From Ralstonia pickettii DTP0602 (GTDB lineage: Bacteria > Pseudomonadota > Gammaproteobacteria > Burkholderiales > Burkholderiaceae): a stretch of 64,000 nucleotides of DNA. Positions 52,994-62,437 of the stretch are shown in pieces. How positions within the stretch are numbered: position 1 is the first letter of the stretch; each line of letters begins with the position of its first letter. The stretch covers positions 930,001 to 994,000 of the forward strand of contig CP006668.1 in NCBI GenBank assembly GCA_000471925.1. The letters are read 5' to 3'. The position numbers were made by a program, and so were the translations under genes. The notes beneath the pieces are model-generated. The model saw only the letters and a program-made list of their open reading frames with translations. It had not been told where the DNA came from and did no database searches.

Positions 52994-53959
52994 ATGAGTG
53001 GTGACAAGTTATCTCTGGCCGTGGCAGCCATCCGCAGCATCACGACCGAAGTGAAAGAGTTCACGTTTCGCAATGCCAACGGCGTAAGCCTTCCCTCCTA
53101 TTCTCCCGGCGCCCATCTGCGCTTCACGCTGGAGGCTGGCAGCACGCGTCACGATCGTTGCTATTCGCTTCTGGACGCTGGCAACAGTTCCAACCTCTAT
53201 CGCATTGCCGTACATCGTTCCCGCCAAAGTCGTGGTGGTTCGGCGTTCCTGTGCGAACAGGTCGCTGTTGGCGATGTGCTTGAGTGCACGGCGCCCCGCA
53301 ACGATTTCCCGCTGTCCAAGGATGCAGATCATCACGTGCTGATTGCCGGAGGCATCGGAATTACCCCGATCCTTGCCATGGCGAAGGCACTGCACGGCGC
53401 TGGCAGTTCCTACGAACTGCACTACGTCGCCCGCAGGGCGGAAGCGATGCCGTATTGCGATGATGTTGTTTCCCGGTTCGGGCCGCTTGCTCGACTCTAT
53501 TTCGACCATGGAGAGCCGGCCCGGGGGATGCCAATTAGCGACATCATCGGCGTGCCCGAAAAAGGCCGGCATCTCTATGTCTGCGGTCCGCAGGCGATGA
53601 TCGATGCAACGCTCGGATTTGCTTCAGAACGCGGGTGGGAGCGGGATGCAGTGCATTTTGAATTGTTCGCCAACGCCCCGCGTGAAGATGACGAACAGAT
53701 TGAACTGCAACTGGCAAGAAGCCAGCGCACCGTCCGTGTCGCGCCGACGGAAAGCCTGCTGGACGCCTTGCTGCGCGATGGACTGGATCTGCTTTATGAC
53801 TGCCGTCGTGGTGAATGCGGCGTCTGTGCTGTCAACGTAATTGACGGCATTCCTGACCACCGCGATTACGCGTTGAGCGATGCGCAGAAGGCGGCCAATG
53901 GAACGATCTGCCTGTGCGTCTCGCGCGCCAAGACTGCCACGCTGAAACTCGACCTCTAG
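52994..53959 (+). CDS. VanB-like ferredoxin reductase component
   Basis: A 321-residue iron-sulphur flavoprotein of the phthalate dioxygenase reductase/VanB class. Order: flavin-binding barrel (DRCYSLLDAG, the RxYS motif near residue 55), NAD domain (LIAGGIGITPILAMAKAL near 117-134, YVCGPQAMID near 195) and a C-terminal plant-type [2Fe-2S] site C270-x4-C275-x2-C278 with C306 or C308. It passes electrons from NADH to the Rieske oxygenase encoded next, 33 bp away. AGAC before the ATG is part of a GGAGACA site. Confidence 0.92.
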   Translation: MSGDKLSLAVAAIRSITTEVKEFTFRNANGVSLPSYSPGAHLRFTLEAGSTRHDRCYSLLDAGNSSNLYRIAVHRSRQSRGGSAFLCEQVAVGDVLECTAPRNDFPLSKDADHHVLIAGGIGITPILAMAKALHGAGSSYELHYVARRAEAMPYCDDVVSRFGPLARLYFDHGEPARGMPISDIIGVPEKGRHLYVCGPQAMIDATLGFASERGWERDAVHFELFANAPREDDEQIELQLARSQRTVRVAPTESLLDALLRDGLDLLYDCRRGECGVCAVNVIDGIPDHRDYALSDAQKAANGTICLCVSRAKTATLKLDL

Positions 53960-53992
53960 TCGGCAACCAAAAAATGCAATAAAGGAGCCAAC

Positions 53993-55072
53993 ATGAAATG
54001 GATTAGAAATCGGTGGTACGCCGCTGCCCTGAGCAACGAGCTCGGCAGTACGATGATCTCGCGCCGATTGTTCGATGAAAACGTGGTGCTATTCCGCGAT
54101 GCCGACGGCCACCCGGCCATGCTCAGCGATCGTTGCCCACACAAGGGCGCACCGCTTTCACGGGGAAAGCTATGCGCTGGCGTTATCAGCTGCCCATATC
54201 ACGGCCTGCAGTTCGACGGCGACGGAAAGTGTGTCCACATCCCCAGCCAGAGCAATATCCCGCCAACCGCGCGGCTGAAGGCATACCCCTGCATCGAGCG
54301 CTACGGCATTGCCTGGTTCTGGCCTGGGGATCCGGACCTTGCAGACCCCGCCGTGCTATTGGACATCCCGAACTATGGCGCGCCAGGCTGGGATGCCTTT
54401 CATGGTCCTCACACCCTGTTCCCTGCCAGTATTGAAAATATTCTCGACAACCTTGTCGACCCTGCCCACACGACTTTCGTGCATCAAGGCACCATTGGCG
54501 GCGCAGATGCGAGCGAGGTGCCACTGACGGTCGAACAGCGCGATTCCCGGATTACTGTCGGTCGCTGGATCGAACAGTCAGAGCCGGTACCCGTCATGCA
54601 ACGCTATGGAGGCTTCCAGGGCCGTGTGGACCGCTGGCAGTTCTACCACCTTTATGCGCCAAATATCTCGCTTGTCGACATGGGAGCCGTCGACGCCGGC
54701 GGCGCACGCGATGAAGACAGCCTGAACCGACAGTACCGCACGCTTTCTTATGCGGCGCTGACGCCAGAAGGCGACCACACCACGCACTATTTCTGGTTCG
54801 TCCTGCGCACCTTTGCCCTTGGCAACGAAGACGTAACAAAGGAGATGCGCCAGGCGTACATCATCACGTTCGACGAAGATCGCGCATTGCTTGGGGCGAT
54901 TCAGGCGAATACTGGGGACATGCTCGGCAATCCCCTTCGACTTGCCATCGATAACGCATCGATCCGCTTGCGCCGACTCCTTGATCGGCTCCTGGAGCAA
55001 GACCAAAGCCCTGTTACCGATTCCCCTTCCAACAACATCGCGATTGTGGAGAATTCATGCGCGAACTCCTGA
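53993..55072 (+). CDS. VanA-like Rieske oxygenase, probable demethylase
   Basis: A 359-residue single-component oxygenase subunit. Rieske ligands are C48-P-H50 and C67-x2-H70. The mononuclear iron site is in NLVDPAHTTFVH (H159, H164, with D156 as electron bridge). Length and motif order fit the VanA/dicamba demethylase group, which removes O- or N-methyl groups as formaldehyde. The operon also encodes the reductase and both enzymes of glutathione-linked formaldehyde oxidation, supporting demethylation. The substrate is unknown; with an NCS2 permease divergent to it, a methylated purine or pyrimidine is one option, a methoxy-aromatic another. Confidence 0.88.
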   Translation: MKWIRNRWYAAALSNELGSTMISRRLFDENVVLFRDADGHPAMLSDRCPHKGAPLSRGKLCAGVISCPYHGLQFDGDGKCVHIPSQSNIPPTARLKAYPCIERYGIAWFWPGDPDLADPAVLLDIPNYGAPGWDAFHGPHTLFPASIENILDNLVDPAHTTFVHQGTIGGADASEVPLTVEQRDSRITVGRWIEQSEPVPVMQRYGGFQGRVDRWQFYHLYAPNISLVDMGAVDAGGARDEDSLNRQYRTLSYAALTPEGDHTTHYFWFVLRTFALGNEDVTKEMRQAYIITFDEDRALLGAIQANTGDMLGNPLRLAIDNASIRLRRLLDRLLEQDQSPVTDSPSNNIAIVENSCANS

Positions 55073-56052
55073 TTGGCTGCAATGGCCGCAGCGCCCAGCA
55101 CGCCCCTGGCAATGCACCATCGATTGACCAGCAGTTCCGCATGGTGAAGGCCGCCGGCGTGTTCGATTTCTTCGACCGGTTGCCTCAACCCGGACAGGAA
55201 GCAGAGTATCTACGTGCTTCGGATAAGCACGGCCTACCGATCCTTACCGGGCTTTGGACCTATACGGCCGGAAGAGATGAGGCATTGCTGCTGCAGAACC
55301 TGCGGCTCGCAAAAAGTGCAGGCAGTCACTGCCACAACATCATGCTGTACGATGCGCACGCTGACGGCCATTCGCTCAACGACGACGAAGTCGTTGCATT
55401 CTATTGCTTTGCATTTGAGGAAGCGGCCCGTCTGAATATCGAGATCACATTCGAAGTACACATCTACATGTGGTCCGAAGACTTCCGCAGGGTGCTTGCG
55501 GTCGCGCAGAAGGTTCGGGAGCGTGGCATGCAGTTCAATTTTCTGCTGGACCATAGCCACGTGCTGCTCAAGCTTGAATCCCCTGCGGAGCAGGATCGGT
55601 CCGGTGTCCGCCAGGATGTGGAGGCGGGCGAGCTCATCCTCGATCCGTTCGAGCCGGGCAATATTCTCGATGCCTGGATTGCGGAAAACATGACCCTATG
55701 GCATTCGGTCCGGCCTGTGGCGCCGAACGGGCCAGTGAACAAGTGGGCCAGTCACCCGGATGGACAGCCCGGTCGGGCGTGCCAGTACCCCTTTCTGAAG
55801 CCGCGTCCGGGCGAGTGGCATAGCGAATGGTTTGCTTACAAGCTTGAACCTTCGAAGGAGGTTGTACGCAAAGTGTTTGCGGCCCACTTCCGCAACGCTG
55901 ACAGCCGCCTGCGCTATGTCACGACCGAGATCATCGATATGCCCGACTATGGCGAAGGCGCCAAGTATTCCTTGTTCGAGCATAGCGTAGCGCTGGCAGA
56001 GTGGTTGCGGGCCGAGATGGGCAACGCGAAGTCGGCATCCAAGTTGCTGTAG
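55057..56052 (+). CDS. TIM-barrel protein (xylose-isomerase-like), unknown reaction
   Basis: A 331-residue protein with an AP-endonuclease-2/sugar isomerase-like barrel. Metal-site candidates are E133 (FEVHIYMW) and D165/H168 (FLLDHSHV). It is not a standard hydroxypyruvate or xylose isomerase: the C-terminal part (WHSVRPVAPNGPVN, YPFLKPRPGEWHSEW) is unfamiliar to me. The start codon lies 16 bp inside the end of the Rieske gene, so translation is coupled. It presumably handles the demethylated product, for example by isomerisation, hydrolysis or ring opening. Confidence 0.75.
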   Translation: MRELLIGCNGRSAQHAPGNAPSIDQQFRMVKAAGVFDFFDRLPQPGQEAEYLRASDKHGLPILTGLWTYTAGRDEALLLQNLRLAKSAGSHCHNIMLYDAHADGHSLNDDEVVAFYCFAFEEAARLNIEITFEVHIYMWSEDFRRVLAVAQKVRERGMQFNFLLDHSHVLLKLESPAEQDRSGVRQDVEAGELILDPFEPGNILDAWIAENMTLWHSVRPVAPNGPVNKWASHPDGQPGRACQYPFLKPRPGEWHSEWFAYKLEPSKEVVRKVFAAHFRNADSRLRYVTTEIIDMPDYGEGAKYSLFEHSVALAEWLRAEMGNAKSASKLL

Positions 56053-56169
56053 CAGCGGGCCACACCGCGGTGCCGCTTGCAATGATCGCGCATGCTGCAT
56101 CGGTACTCCACAAGCGATCATGATCCGGGCGAAACTGCGCTCTGGACGCTAATCAGGAGATGAATTGGT

Positions 56170-57276
<1,107 letters not shown>

Positions 57277-57290
57277 ACGTACTGGCTTGG

Positions 57291-57336
57291 CGGGCGGTGG
57301 TCTCCTGCGTCTCCCGTGGACCGCCCGTCTTTTTTA
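57291..57336 (+). terminator. Possible terminator or attenuator between frmA and fghA
   Basis: CGGGCGGT (57291-57298) pairs with ACCGCCCG (57320-57327), 8 bp, loop 21 nt, followed by TCTTTTTTA. It sits only 8 bp before the next start codon, so it could reduce downstream expression rather than end the operon. Confidence 0.55.
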
Positions 57337-57343
57337 TCGAGAA

Positions 57344-58189
57344 ATGGAAACACTGACCAAACATCGCTGCCATGGCGGCAGCCAGGGTTACTACAGCCAC
57401 CCCTCAGAGGTGATCGGCCTTCCCATGCGGCTGTCCGTCTACCTTCCTCCACAGGCCGAAACCAAGCGGGTGCCAGCTTTGATTTACCTGGCCGGGCTGA
57501 CCTGCAATGAAGAAACCTTCATGATCAAGAGCGGAGCCCAGCGCCTGGCCGCAGAGTTGGGTCTTGCTTTGGTTGCCCCGGACACTAGTCCGCGCGGCGC
57601 GGGCGTCGAGGGAGAGGAATGCGATTGGGATCTGGGCACGGGGGCCAGCTTCTACCTGGATGCCACACAAGAACCTTGGTCGCGCCACTACCGAATGGCC
57701 AGCTACATCGTCGAAGAACTCCCCCGAGTGCTGGCAGCGCAGTTCCCGATTGATGTCGGCAGCGTTGGCCTGTTCGGGCATTCGATGGGAGGACATGGCG
57801 CGTTGACCCTGGGACTGAAGAATCCGAGAATCTTCCGATCCTTGTCCGCGTTCTCGCCCATCTGCGCGCCTGCGCTTGTGCCATGGGGGCAGAAGGCGTT
57901 CGCGGCTTACTTGGGTGAAGATGAGTCGGCATGGCGATTGCACGACGCTTGCGAACTTGTCCGAGCTCAACAGGTCCCGTATCCCGCCACGATCCTTGTG
58001 GATCAAGGACTTACGGACATCTTCCTTGAAGAACAGCTACGCCCAGAGCTATTGGAAGCCACGTGTGCTGCCACAGGTCAGCCACTGATAATGCGGCGGC
58101 ACGCAGGATACGATCACGGCTACTACTTCGTCGCGACGTTCATTGCTGACCATCTGCATCATCATGCATGGGTGCTGGGACGTGGATGA
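57344..58189 (+). CDS. fghA: S-formylglutathione hydrolase
   Basis: A 281-residue esterase-D-type alpha/beta hydrolase. The nucleophile is S147 in GHSMGGHGAL; the family motifs LAGLTCNEETFMIKSGAQRL, PDTSPRGAG and HAGYDHGYYF (catalytic His) are present. It releases formate and glutathione from S-formylglutathione. The ATG at 57344 gives the usual family start (METLTKHRCHGGSQGYYSH). Together with frmA it completes the formaldehyde-to-formate route. Confidence 0.93.
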   Translation: METLTKHRCHGGSQGYYSHPSEVIGLPMRLSVYLPPQAETKRVPALIYLAGLTCNEETFMIKSGAQRLAAELGLALVAPDTSPRGAGVEGEECDWDLGTGASFYLDATQEPWSRHYRMASYIVEELPRVLAAQFPIDVGSVGLFGHSMGGHGALTLGLKNPRIFRSLSAFSPICAPALVPWGQKAFAAYLGEDESAWRLHDACELVRAQQVPYPATILVDQGLTDIFLEEQLRPELLEATCAATGQPLIMRRHAGYDHGYYFVATFIADHLHHHAWVLGRG

Positions 58190-58398
58190 AGCCGTCCGAG
58201 GGTCAGGCGATGCCCAGGAGGCAGTGTGATTGTGTGCCTGATATCCCAGAACTGGCTTAAGGGCTCCTCATTGCGCTACAGATGGTTTCTGTCTCGCTGC
58301 GAGAGGTTGTCGATTGATCCCCAGTTATACGCGATCTGGCAAAGCCAATGTACGGTGATATTCATGCGCCCAGGTACGCTTAAGGAGGCTCTGCACAA

Positions 58399-58614
58399 TT
58401 GGCCGGCGGCAAGCACCTGCGCGATATGCTGCTGCGTCTGCACGGGATGGCGCATACAGTCATCAACGGCGCGGGGATGACTGTCGCAACCGACGAGGAA
58501 AGTCTGCCGGAATTGGCGTTCGACACGCTATCCGAAGTGCTGCGAATCGTCACGATGCTGCAAGGCTGGCTCCGTCAGATCGAGCCGTTGGAGCAGTTGA
58601 CACCACGTAACTAA
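58399..58614 (+). CDS. Small hypothetical protein, TTG start, 71 aa
   Basis: An AAGGAGG sequence at 58382-58388 stands 10 nt before a TTG, which I take as the start. The protein (GGKHLRDMLLRLHGMAHTVI, later FDTLSEVLRIVTMLQGWLRQ) is helical and soluble, with no family I recognise. An upstream stretch (58226-58398) has no clear start. It could be a chance frame, but the ribosome-binding site argues for a gene. Confidence 0.5.
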   Translation: MAGGKHLRDMLLRLHGMAHTVINGAGMTVATDEESLPELAFDTLSEVLRIVTMLQGWLRQIEPLEQLTPRN

Positions 58615-58924
58615 TCGCATAAAGGCGGCGTTCTTTATTACTTTTGGTGCTAAGTGTCATTTCCGGCTTTATCCCGGCATGACCCCAACTTCGAAGCTGA
58701 ACGCGTAGCGAAAGCCTTTTGCGTCTATTGCATTCGTCTCTCGTGCCGCGCTTCGCGCGACAACGCTCTCATGTCTGTGGCTTGCATGCAATCAACATGA
58801 TGGCATCGCCAAAAAACTCAGGTTCATTCATACCGGATCAATAGTGGCAGTTCTAATCTGAGGCCCCTTCCGCCAGCGTACGGAGCCCGGCATTGATTAT
58901 CGATGCGAGCCCGGACGTTACCCG
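58615..58924. other. Gene-free interval
   Basis: About 310 bp between two convergent units. No gene, terminator or repeat was recognised. Confidence 0.4.
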
Positions 58925-59827
58925 TTACCTCTCCTTCTTCGCGGCCTCTGCAAGGTGATCGATCAGCGCCAGCACGGTCCGCGTTTCGCGCGCGCCCCGC
59001 CGCGTGATGATCTTGAAATCGAGATGCGTGGTGTAGCGCTCTGGCGCAAGGCGGCGCAACAGGCCGGGTGCCACCCACGCATCCGCATAGTGCGGCGGCA
59101 GAAAGCCAATGTAGTTCCCGGACAGGATCAGCATAGCGCGCCCTTCAACGTTATCCACCATCGCTGCAGCCTCCTGCATCCCGAGCAGGTCAAGCTCCTG
59201 CCGCCCGAGGTAGCCGCGCGTAGCTAGGTTGGCGCCGGCAACCTGCTCCGCCAGCCCCTTCTGACCAATATGGGAGAAAAGCGGATGCGGCGATGCGCAG
59301 TAAAGTCCTTGCTCCTCCCGATAGAGCACGCGGTAGTCCAGACCCGCTACCGGGTCTGGAAACGGCCCAACCGCCAAATGGAGGCTGCCATCCAGCACTC
59401 GCTGTTCGAGGCGGTTGGGCGAGTCGATCTCGATATGTAACTGCACCTTCGGCGCGGCCTGGCCGAAGCTGCGGATCGCGGCCAGTTGAGGAGCCCCACG
59501 GTCGGTAAGCGTGGCCTCTATCAGCCCAAGGCGAAGCACTCCGTGGAGTTCTTTGCGGATGGTCCCCGCTTCCATCTGGAAGGTATCCACTGCCGCGAGC
59601 AGTCGCTGGGCCGCAGCGTGCATTTGCAGGCCCTCCTCGGTCAGGCGAAACCCGCTGCGCCCGCGCTCGCACAAGCGCACGCCCAGTCGTGTCTCGAGTT
59701 GCGTCATATGCTCGCTGATGCTGGACGCGCCAATGCCCAGCAGCGATTGCGCCGCGGCAAAGCCACCGCATCCCACGATCGTTTCGAAGATTCTCAGTAG
59801 CTTGAGGTCCACATCGCGGAGTTTCAC
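58925..59827 (-). CDS. LysR-type regulator of the ureohydrolase gene
   Basis: A 300-residue LysR protein starting at a GTG at 59827 behind AAAGG. N-terminal helix-turn-helix: GGFAAAQSLLGIGASSISEH, with LGVRLCERGRSGFRLTEEGL after it. Longer upstream frames run through the intergenic region and its operator. It diverges from the ureohydrolase gene with 125 bp between, the arrangement seen for guanidino-acid ureohydrolases and their regulators. Ligand inferred to be the ureohydrolase substrate. Confidence 0.88.
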   Translation of the reverse strand: MKLRDVDLKLLRIFETIVGCGGFAAAQSLLGIGASSISEHMTQLETRLGVRLCERGRSGFRLTEEGLQMHAAAQRLLAAVDTFQMEAGTIRKELHGVLRLGLIEATLTDRGAPQLAAIRSFGQAAPKVQLHIEIDSPNRLEQRVLDGSLHLAVGPFPDPVAGLDYRVLYREEQGLYCASPHPLFSHIGQKGLAEQVAGANLATRGYLGRQELDLLGMQEAAAMVDNVEGRAMLILSGNYIGFLPPHYADAWVAPGLLRRLAPERYTTHLDFKIITRRGARETRTVLALIDHLAEAAKKER

Positions 59828-59836
59828 GTTCCCACC

Positions 59837-59862
59837 TTTAGTTCGGATTTTATCGAACTGAA
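59837..59862. promoter_or_regulatory. Candidate LysR operator, LysR/ureohydrolase divergent promoter
   Basis: TTTAGTTCG (59837-59845) and CGAACTGAA (59854-59862) match as an inverted repeat at 8 of 9 positions, with an 8-nt AT-rich spacer. The site is 10 bp before the LysR start, the usual position for autoregulation. Confidence 0.5.
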
Positions 59863-59952
59863 GTTCTAAACATTCTGATTGTACCGGACCATGCCGTTGT
59901 CCAGAATGGACTCGTCCCCACCGCATCAACGAAGAAAGGATTGGTGAACGCG

Positions 59953-60930
59953 ATGTCTGAAAATCAATATGAGAAGGGCCGGCTCGACCTCCCATTCGTC
60001 GGTATCTGCACGTTCGGCAAATCGCCGCTCTGCCTTGACTGGGACGCCATCGACGCCGACGTGGCCGTCATCGGTGCGCCGTTCGACTGTGGCACCCAAT
60101 GGCGGGCCGGCGCGCGCTTTGGCCCGCGCTCGATCCGCGAGGCGTCCACGCTGTTCTCGTTCGGCCATAGTGGTGCCTATGACTTCGAGGACGACGTTGT
60201 GTACATGCCGGCCAGTGAGGTCAGGATGGTCGACATTGGCGACGCCGATATGGTGCATACCAATACCGAGAAAAGCCATGCCAACATTGAATACGGGGTG
60301 CGCAAGATCCTGAAGGCCGGCGCGCTGCCCGTGGTGCTAGGCGGGGACCATTCGATCAATATCCCCTGCATCGCGGCCTTCGAAGGTCAGGAGCCGTTCC
60401 ACGTGGTCCATATCGACGCCCATCTGGACTTTGTCGACGAGCGGCATGGCGTGCGTCATGGTCACGGCAACCCCTTGCGCCGCGCTGCGGAGAAGAGCGT
60501 GGTCAGCGGCATGACCCAGATCGGTATCCGCAATGTGTCCTCTACCGCACGCGAGGGATATGCCCAGGCACGCGAGATGGGGTCGGACATCATCTCGGTG
60601 CGCCAGCTTCGCAAGCTCGGCATCCAGGGTGTGCTGGACCGCATCCCGAAGGGCGTACGCTATTACCTGACCATCGACATCGACGGGTTCGACGTCTCCA
60701 TCGCGCCTGGCACGGGTACCCCGAGCCATGGCGGGCTGACTTACTACGAGGGTCTGGAATTGTTCGCTGGCCTGGCCGAGCAAGGCGAAGTGGTGGGGAT
60801 GGACCTGGTAGAAGTCGCTCCCGACTATGACCATACGGGATCCACCGCCATCCTCGCCGCGCAGCTTTTGCTCAACACGATCGGCCGGGTGATGCACCAG
60901 CGCAAGCTCAAGCGCGCCGCTGCACGCTGA
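59953..60930 (+). CDS. Ureohydrolase (agmatinase / guanidino-acid hydrolase family)
   Basis: A 325-residue arginase-fold enzyme. Mn ligands are all present: H133 (GGDHS), D155, H157 and D159 (HIDAHLDF), D242 and D244 (IDIDGFD). GAPFDCGTQWRAGARFGPRS and GTGTPSHGG match the agmatinase branch rather than arginase. It cleaves a guanidino group to give urea and an amine or amino acid. Candidates are agmatine, 4-guanidinobutyrate, 3-guanidinopropionate, guanidinoacetate or guanidine; the sequence alone does not decide. The ATG at 59953 is chosen over GTG 59944 and TTG 59941. Confidence 0.88.
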   Translation: MSENQYEKGRLDLPFVGICTFGKSPLCLDWDAIDADVAVIGAPFDCGTQWRAGARFGPRSIREASTLFSFGHSGAYDFEDDVVYMPASEVRMVDIGDADMVHTNTEKSHANIEYGVRKILKAGALPVVLGGDHSINIPCIAAFEGQEPFHVVHIDAHLDFVDERHGVRHGHGNPLRRAAEKSVVSGMTQIGIRNVSSTAREGYAQAREMGSDIISVRQLRKLGIQGVLDRIPKGVRYYLTIDIDGFDVSIAPGTGTPSHGGLTYYEGLELFAGLAEQGEVVGMDLVEVAPDYDHTGSTAILAAQLLLNTIGRVMHQRKLKRAAAR

Positions 60931-61034
60931 GCGCGAAACGGGCCGCGTCGTCATCAAGCATGCCGTCGTCTTTACATGGCCACGCAGCGCGCCATTCACC
61001 GGCGTCGCGCGAGTTGGCAAAAAGGGGAGCCGCA

Positions 61035-62183
61035 ATGTTTCGTCAATCTCGTTTCTACGTGGGCCTGGCCGCCGCCGTGCTGGCGTGCCCGTTGCCGTCC
61101 TTCGTCATGGCTGCGGAGCAGCAAGTCGTCAAGGTCGGCCTGACCGGCCCACTGTCCGGCCCGCAAGCCGCCATCGGCAAGGACAATGAAAACGGCCTGC
61201 GCATGGCCATCGATCAACTGAATGCGCAAGGCCTTGTCGTCAACGGCAAAGCCGTGCGCTTTAGCCTGGTCTCCGAGGACGACGCTGCGGATCCGCGCAC
61301 CGGCATGTCGGTTGCCCAGCGCCTGGTGGACGGGAACGTGAAGGTGGTGTTCGGGCCGTTTAACTCGGGCGTCGCCATCCCGATCTCCCGCCTGCTGGAC
61401 CAGGCCGGGGTAGTGATGGCAACGGTTGCTTCGAACCCGGCAGTCACCCAGGCCGGGCACACTTATGTCTTCCGAATTTCGGCCAATGACAGCCAGCTTG
61501 GCAAGCGCATGGGCGAGTTTGCTTCGGTCAAACTGCGCGCCAAGCGTTTCGCGGTCATCGACGACCGGACCGCTTACGGCCAGGGTGTGGCGGACGAGTT
61601 CGTCAAGGCAGCCAGGGCGCAAGGCATCGAGATCGTCGCCCGCGAATACACCTCGGACAAGGCCGTAGACTTCGTCCCGATTCTGACCCGAATACGCGGC
61701 ATGAAGGTGGACGGCATCTTCTATGGTGGCTACTACTCGCAGGCCGGACCCCTGCGCAGCCAGATGAAGCGGCTCGCCATGGCCGACGCCTATCTGCTCG
61801 GTGGCGATGCGATGTGCAATATCGAACTGGCCAGGCTGGGGGGCGATGCCGTGGACGAGCACGTGTACTGCCCGCAGGGCGGTCCCGTGCTCGAGAACAC
61901 CGGCCCGGGGCGCCAGTTCAAGAGCGACTACAGGAAGCGCTACAACACGGATCCGCTCACTTACAGCGCGTCTATCTATGACGGCCTCAGGTTGGTAGCC
62001 CAGGCGATGAAAGCAGCCAACTCGGTCGAGCCGGCGCAGTACCGCGCAGCGCTGGCGGGTATCGATATGCAGGGCGTGGCCGGCCGATACCGCTTCGACC
62101 CCAACCGCGACCTGCGGGATTCGCCGATCACCATCTACACCTACCGCAACAGCGCCCTGGTGCCATTGCCGCAGGACAGGTAG
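61035..62183 (+). CDS. ABC transporter substrate-binding protein, branched-chain amino acid type
   Basis: A 382-residue periplasmic protein with a signal peptide ending ...PSFVMAAE and the Leu/Ile/Val-binding fold (VKVGLTGPLSGPQAAIGKDN, FGPFNSGVAIPISRLL, DDRTAYGQGVADEFVKAA). AGGGGAG precedes the ATG. The membrane and ATPase subunits are not encoded nearby, so it must pair with parts made elsewhere. It follows the ureohydrolase gene by 104 bp and may bring in the guanidino compound or a related amino acid. Confidence 0.9.
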   Translation: MFRQSRFYVGLAAAVLACPLPSFVMAAEQQVVKVGLTGPLSGPQAAIGKDNENGLRMAIDQLNAQGLVVNGKAVRFSLVSEDDAADPRTGMSVAQRLVDGNVKVVFGPFNSGVAIPISRLLDQAGVVMATVASNPAVTQAGHTYVFRISANDSQLGKRMGEFASVKLRAKRFAVIDDRTAYGQGVADEFVKAARAQGIEIVAREYTSDKAVDFVPILTRIRGMKVDGIFYGGYYSQAGPLRSQMKRLAMADAYLLGGDAMCNIELARLGGDAVDEHVYCPQGGPVLENTGPGRQFKSDYRKRYNTDPLTYSASIYDGLRLVAQAMKAANSVEPAQYRAALAGIDMQGVAGRYRFDPNRDLRDSPITIYTYRNSALVPLPQDR

Positions 62184-62437
62184 CGCCAGTTGGCTAGCCT
62201 GCCTCGCCGGCAGGCGCGACATAGCCGTGGCATCGGGATTTCGTTTTCTTGTCGAAGGATCGGCGATCCGCTGTATCGCTGCGCCTTCTTACCCTGCATT
62301 AGGAGTTCAACACCCCGTATTACCCGCAGAGCAGATCCACAAGACACACCACAAGACTGGTCGCCGGTTGCATGCGGCAAAAGCCCATGCCTGGATAGAC
62401 ATAGCGCGATCAGGACAAAATAATTCGGAGACAGAGT

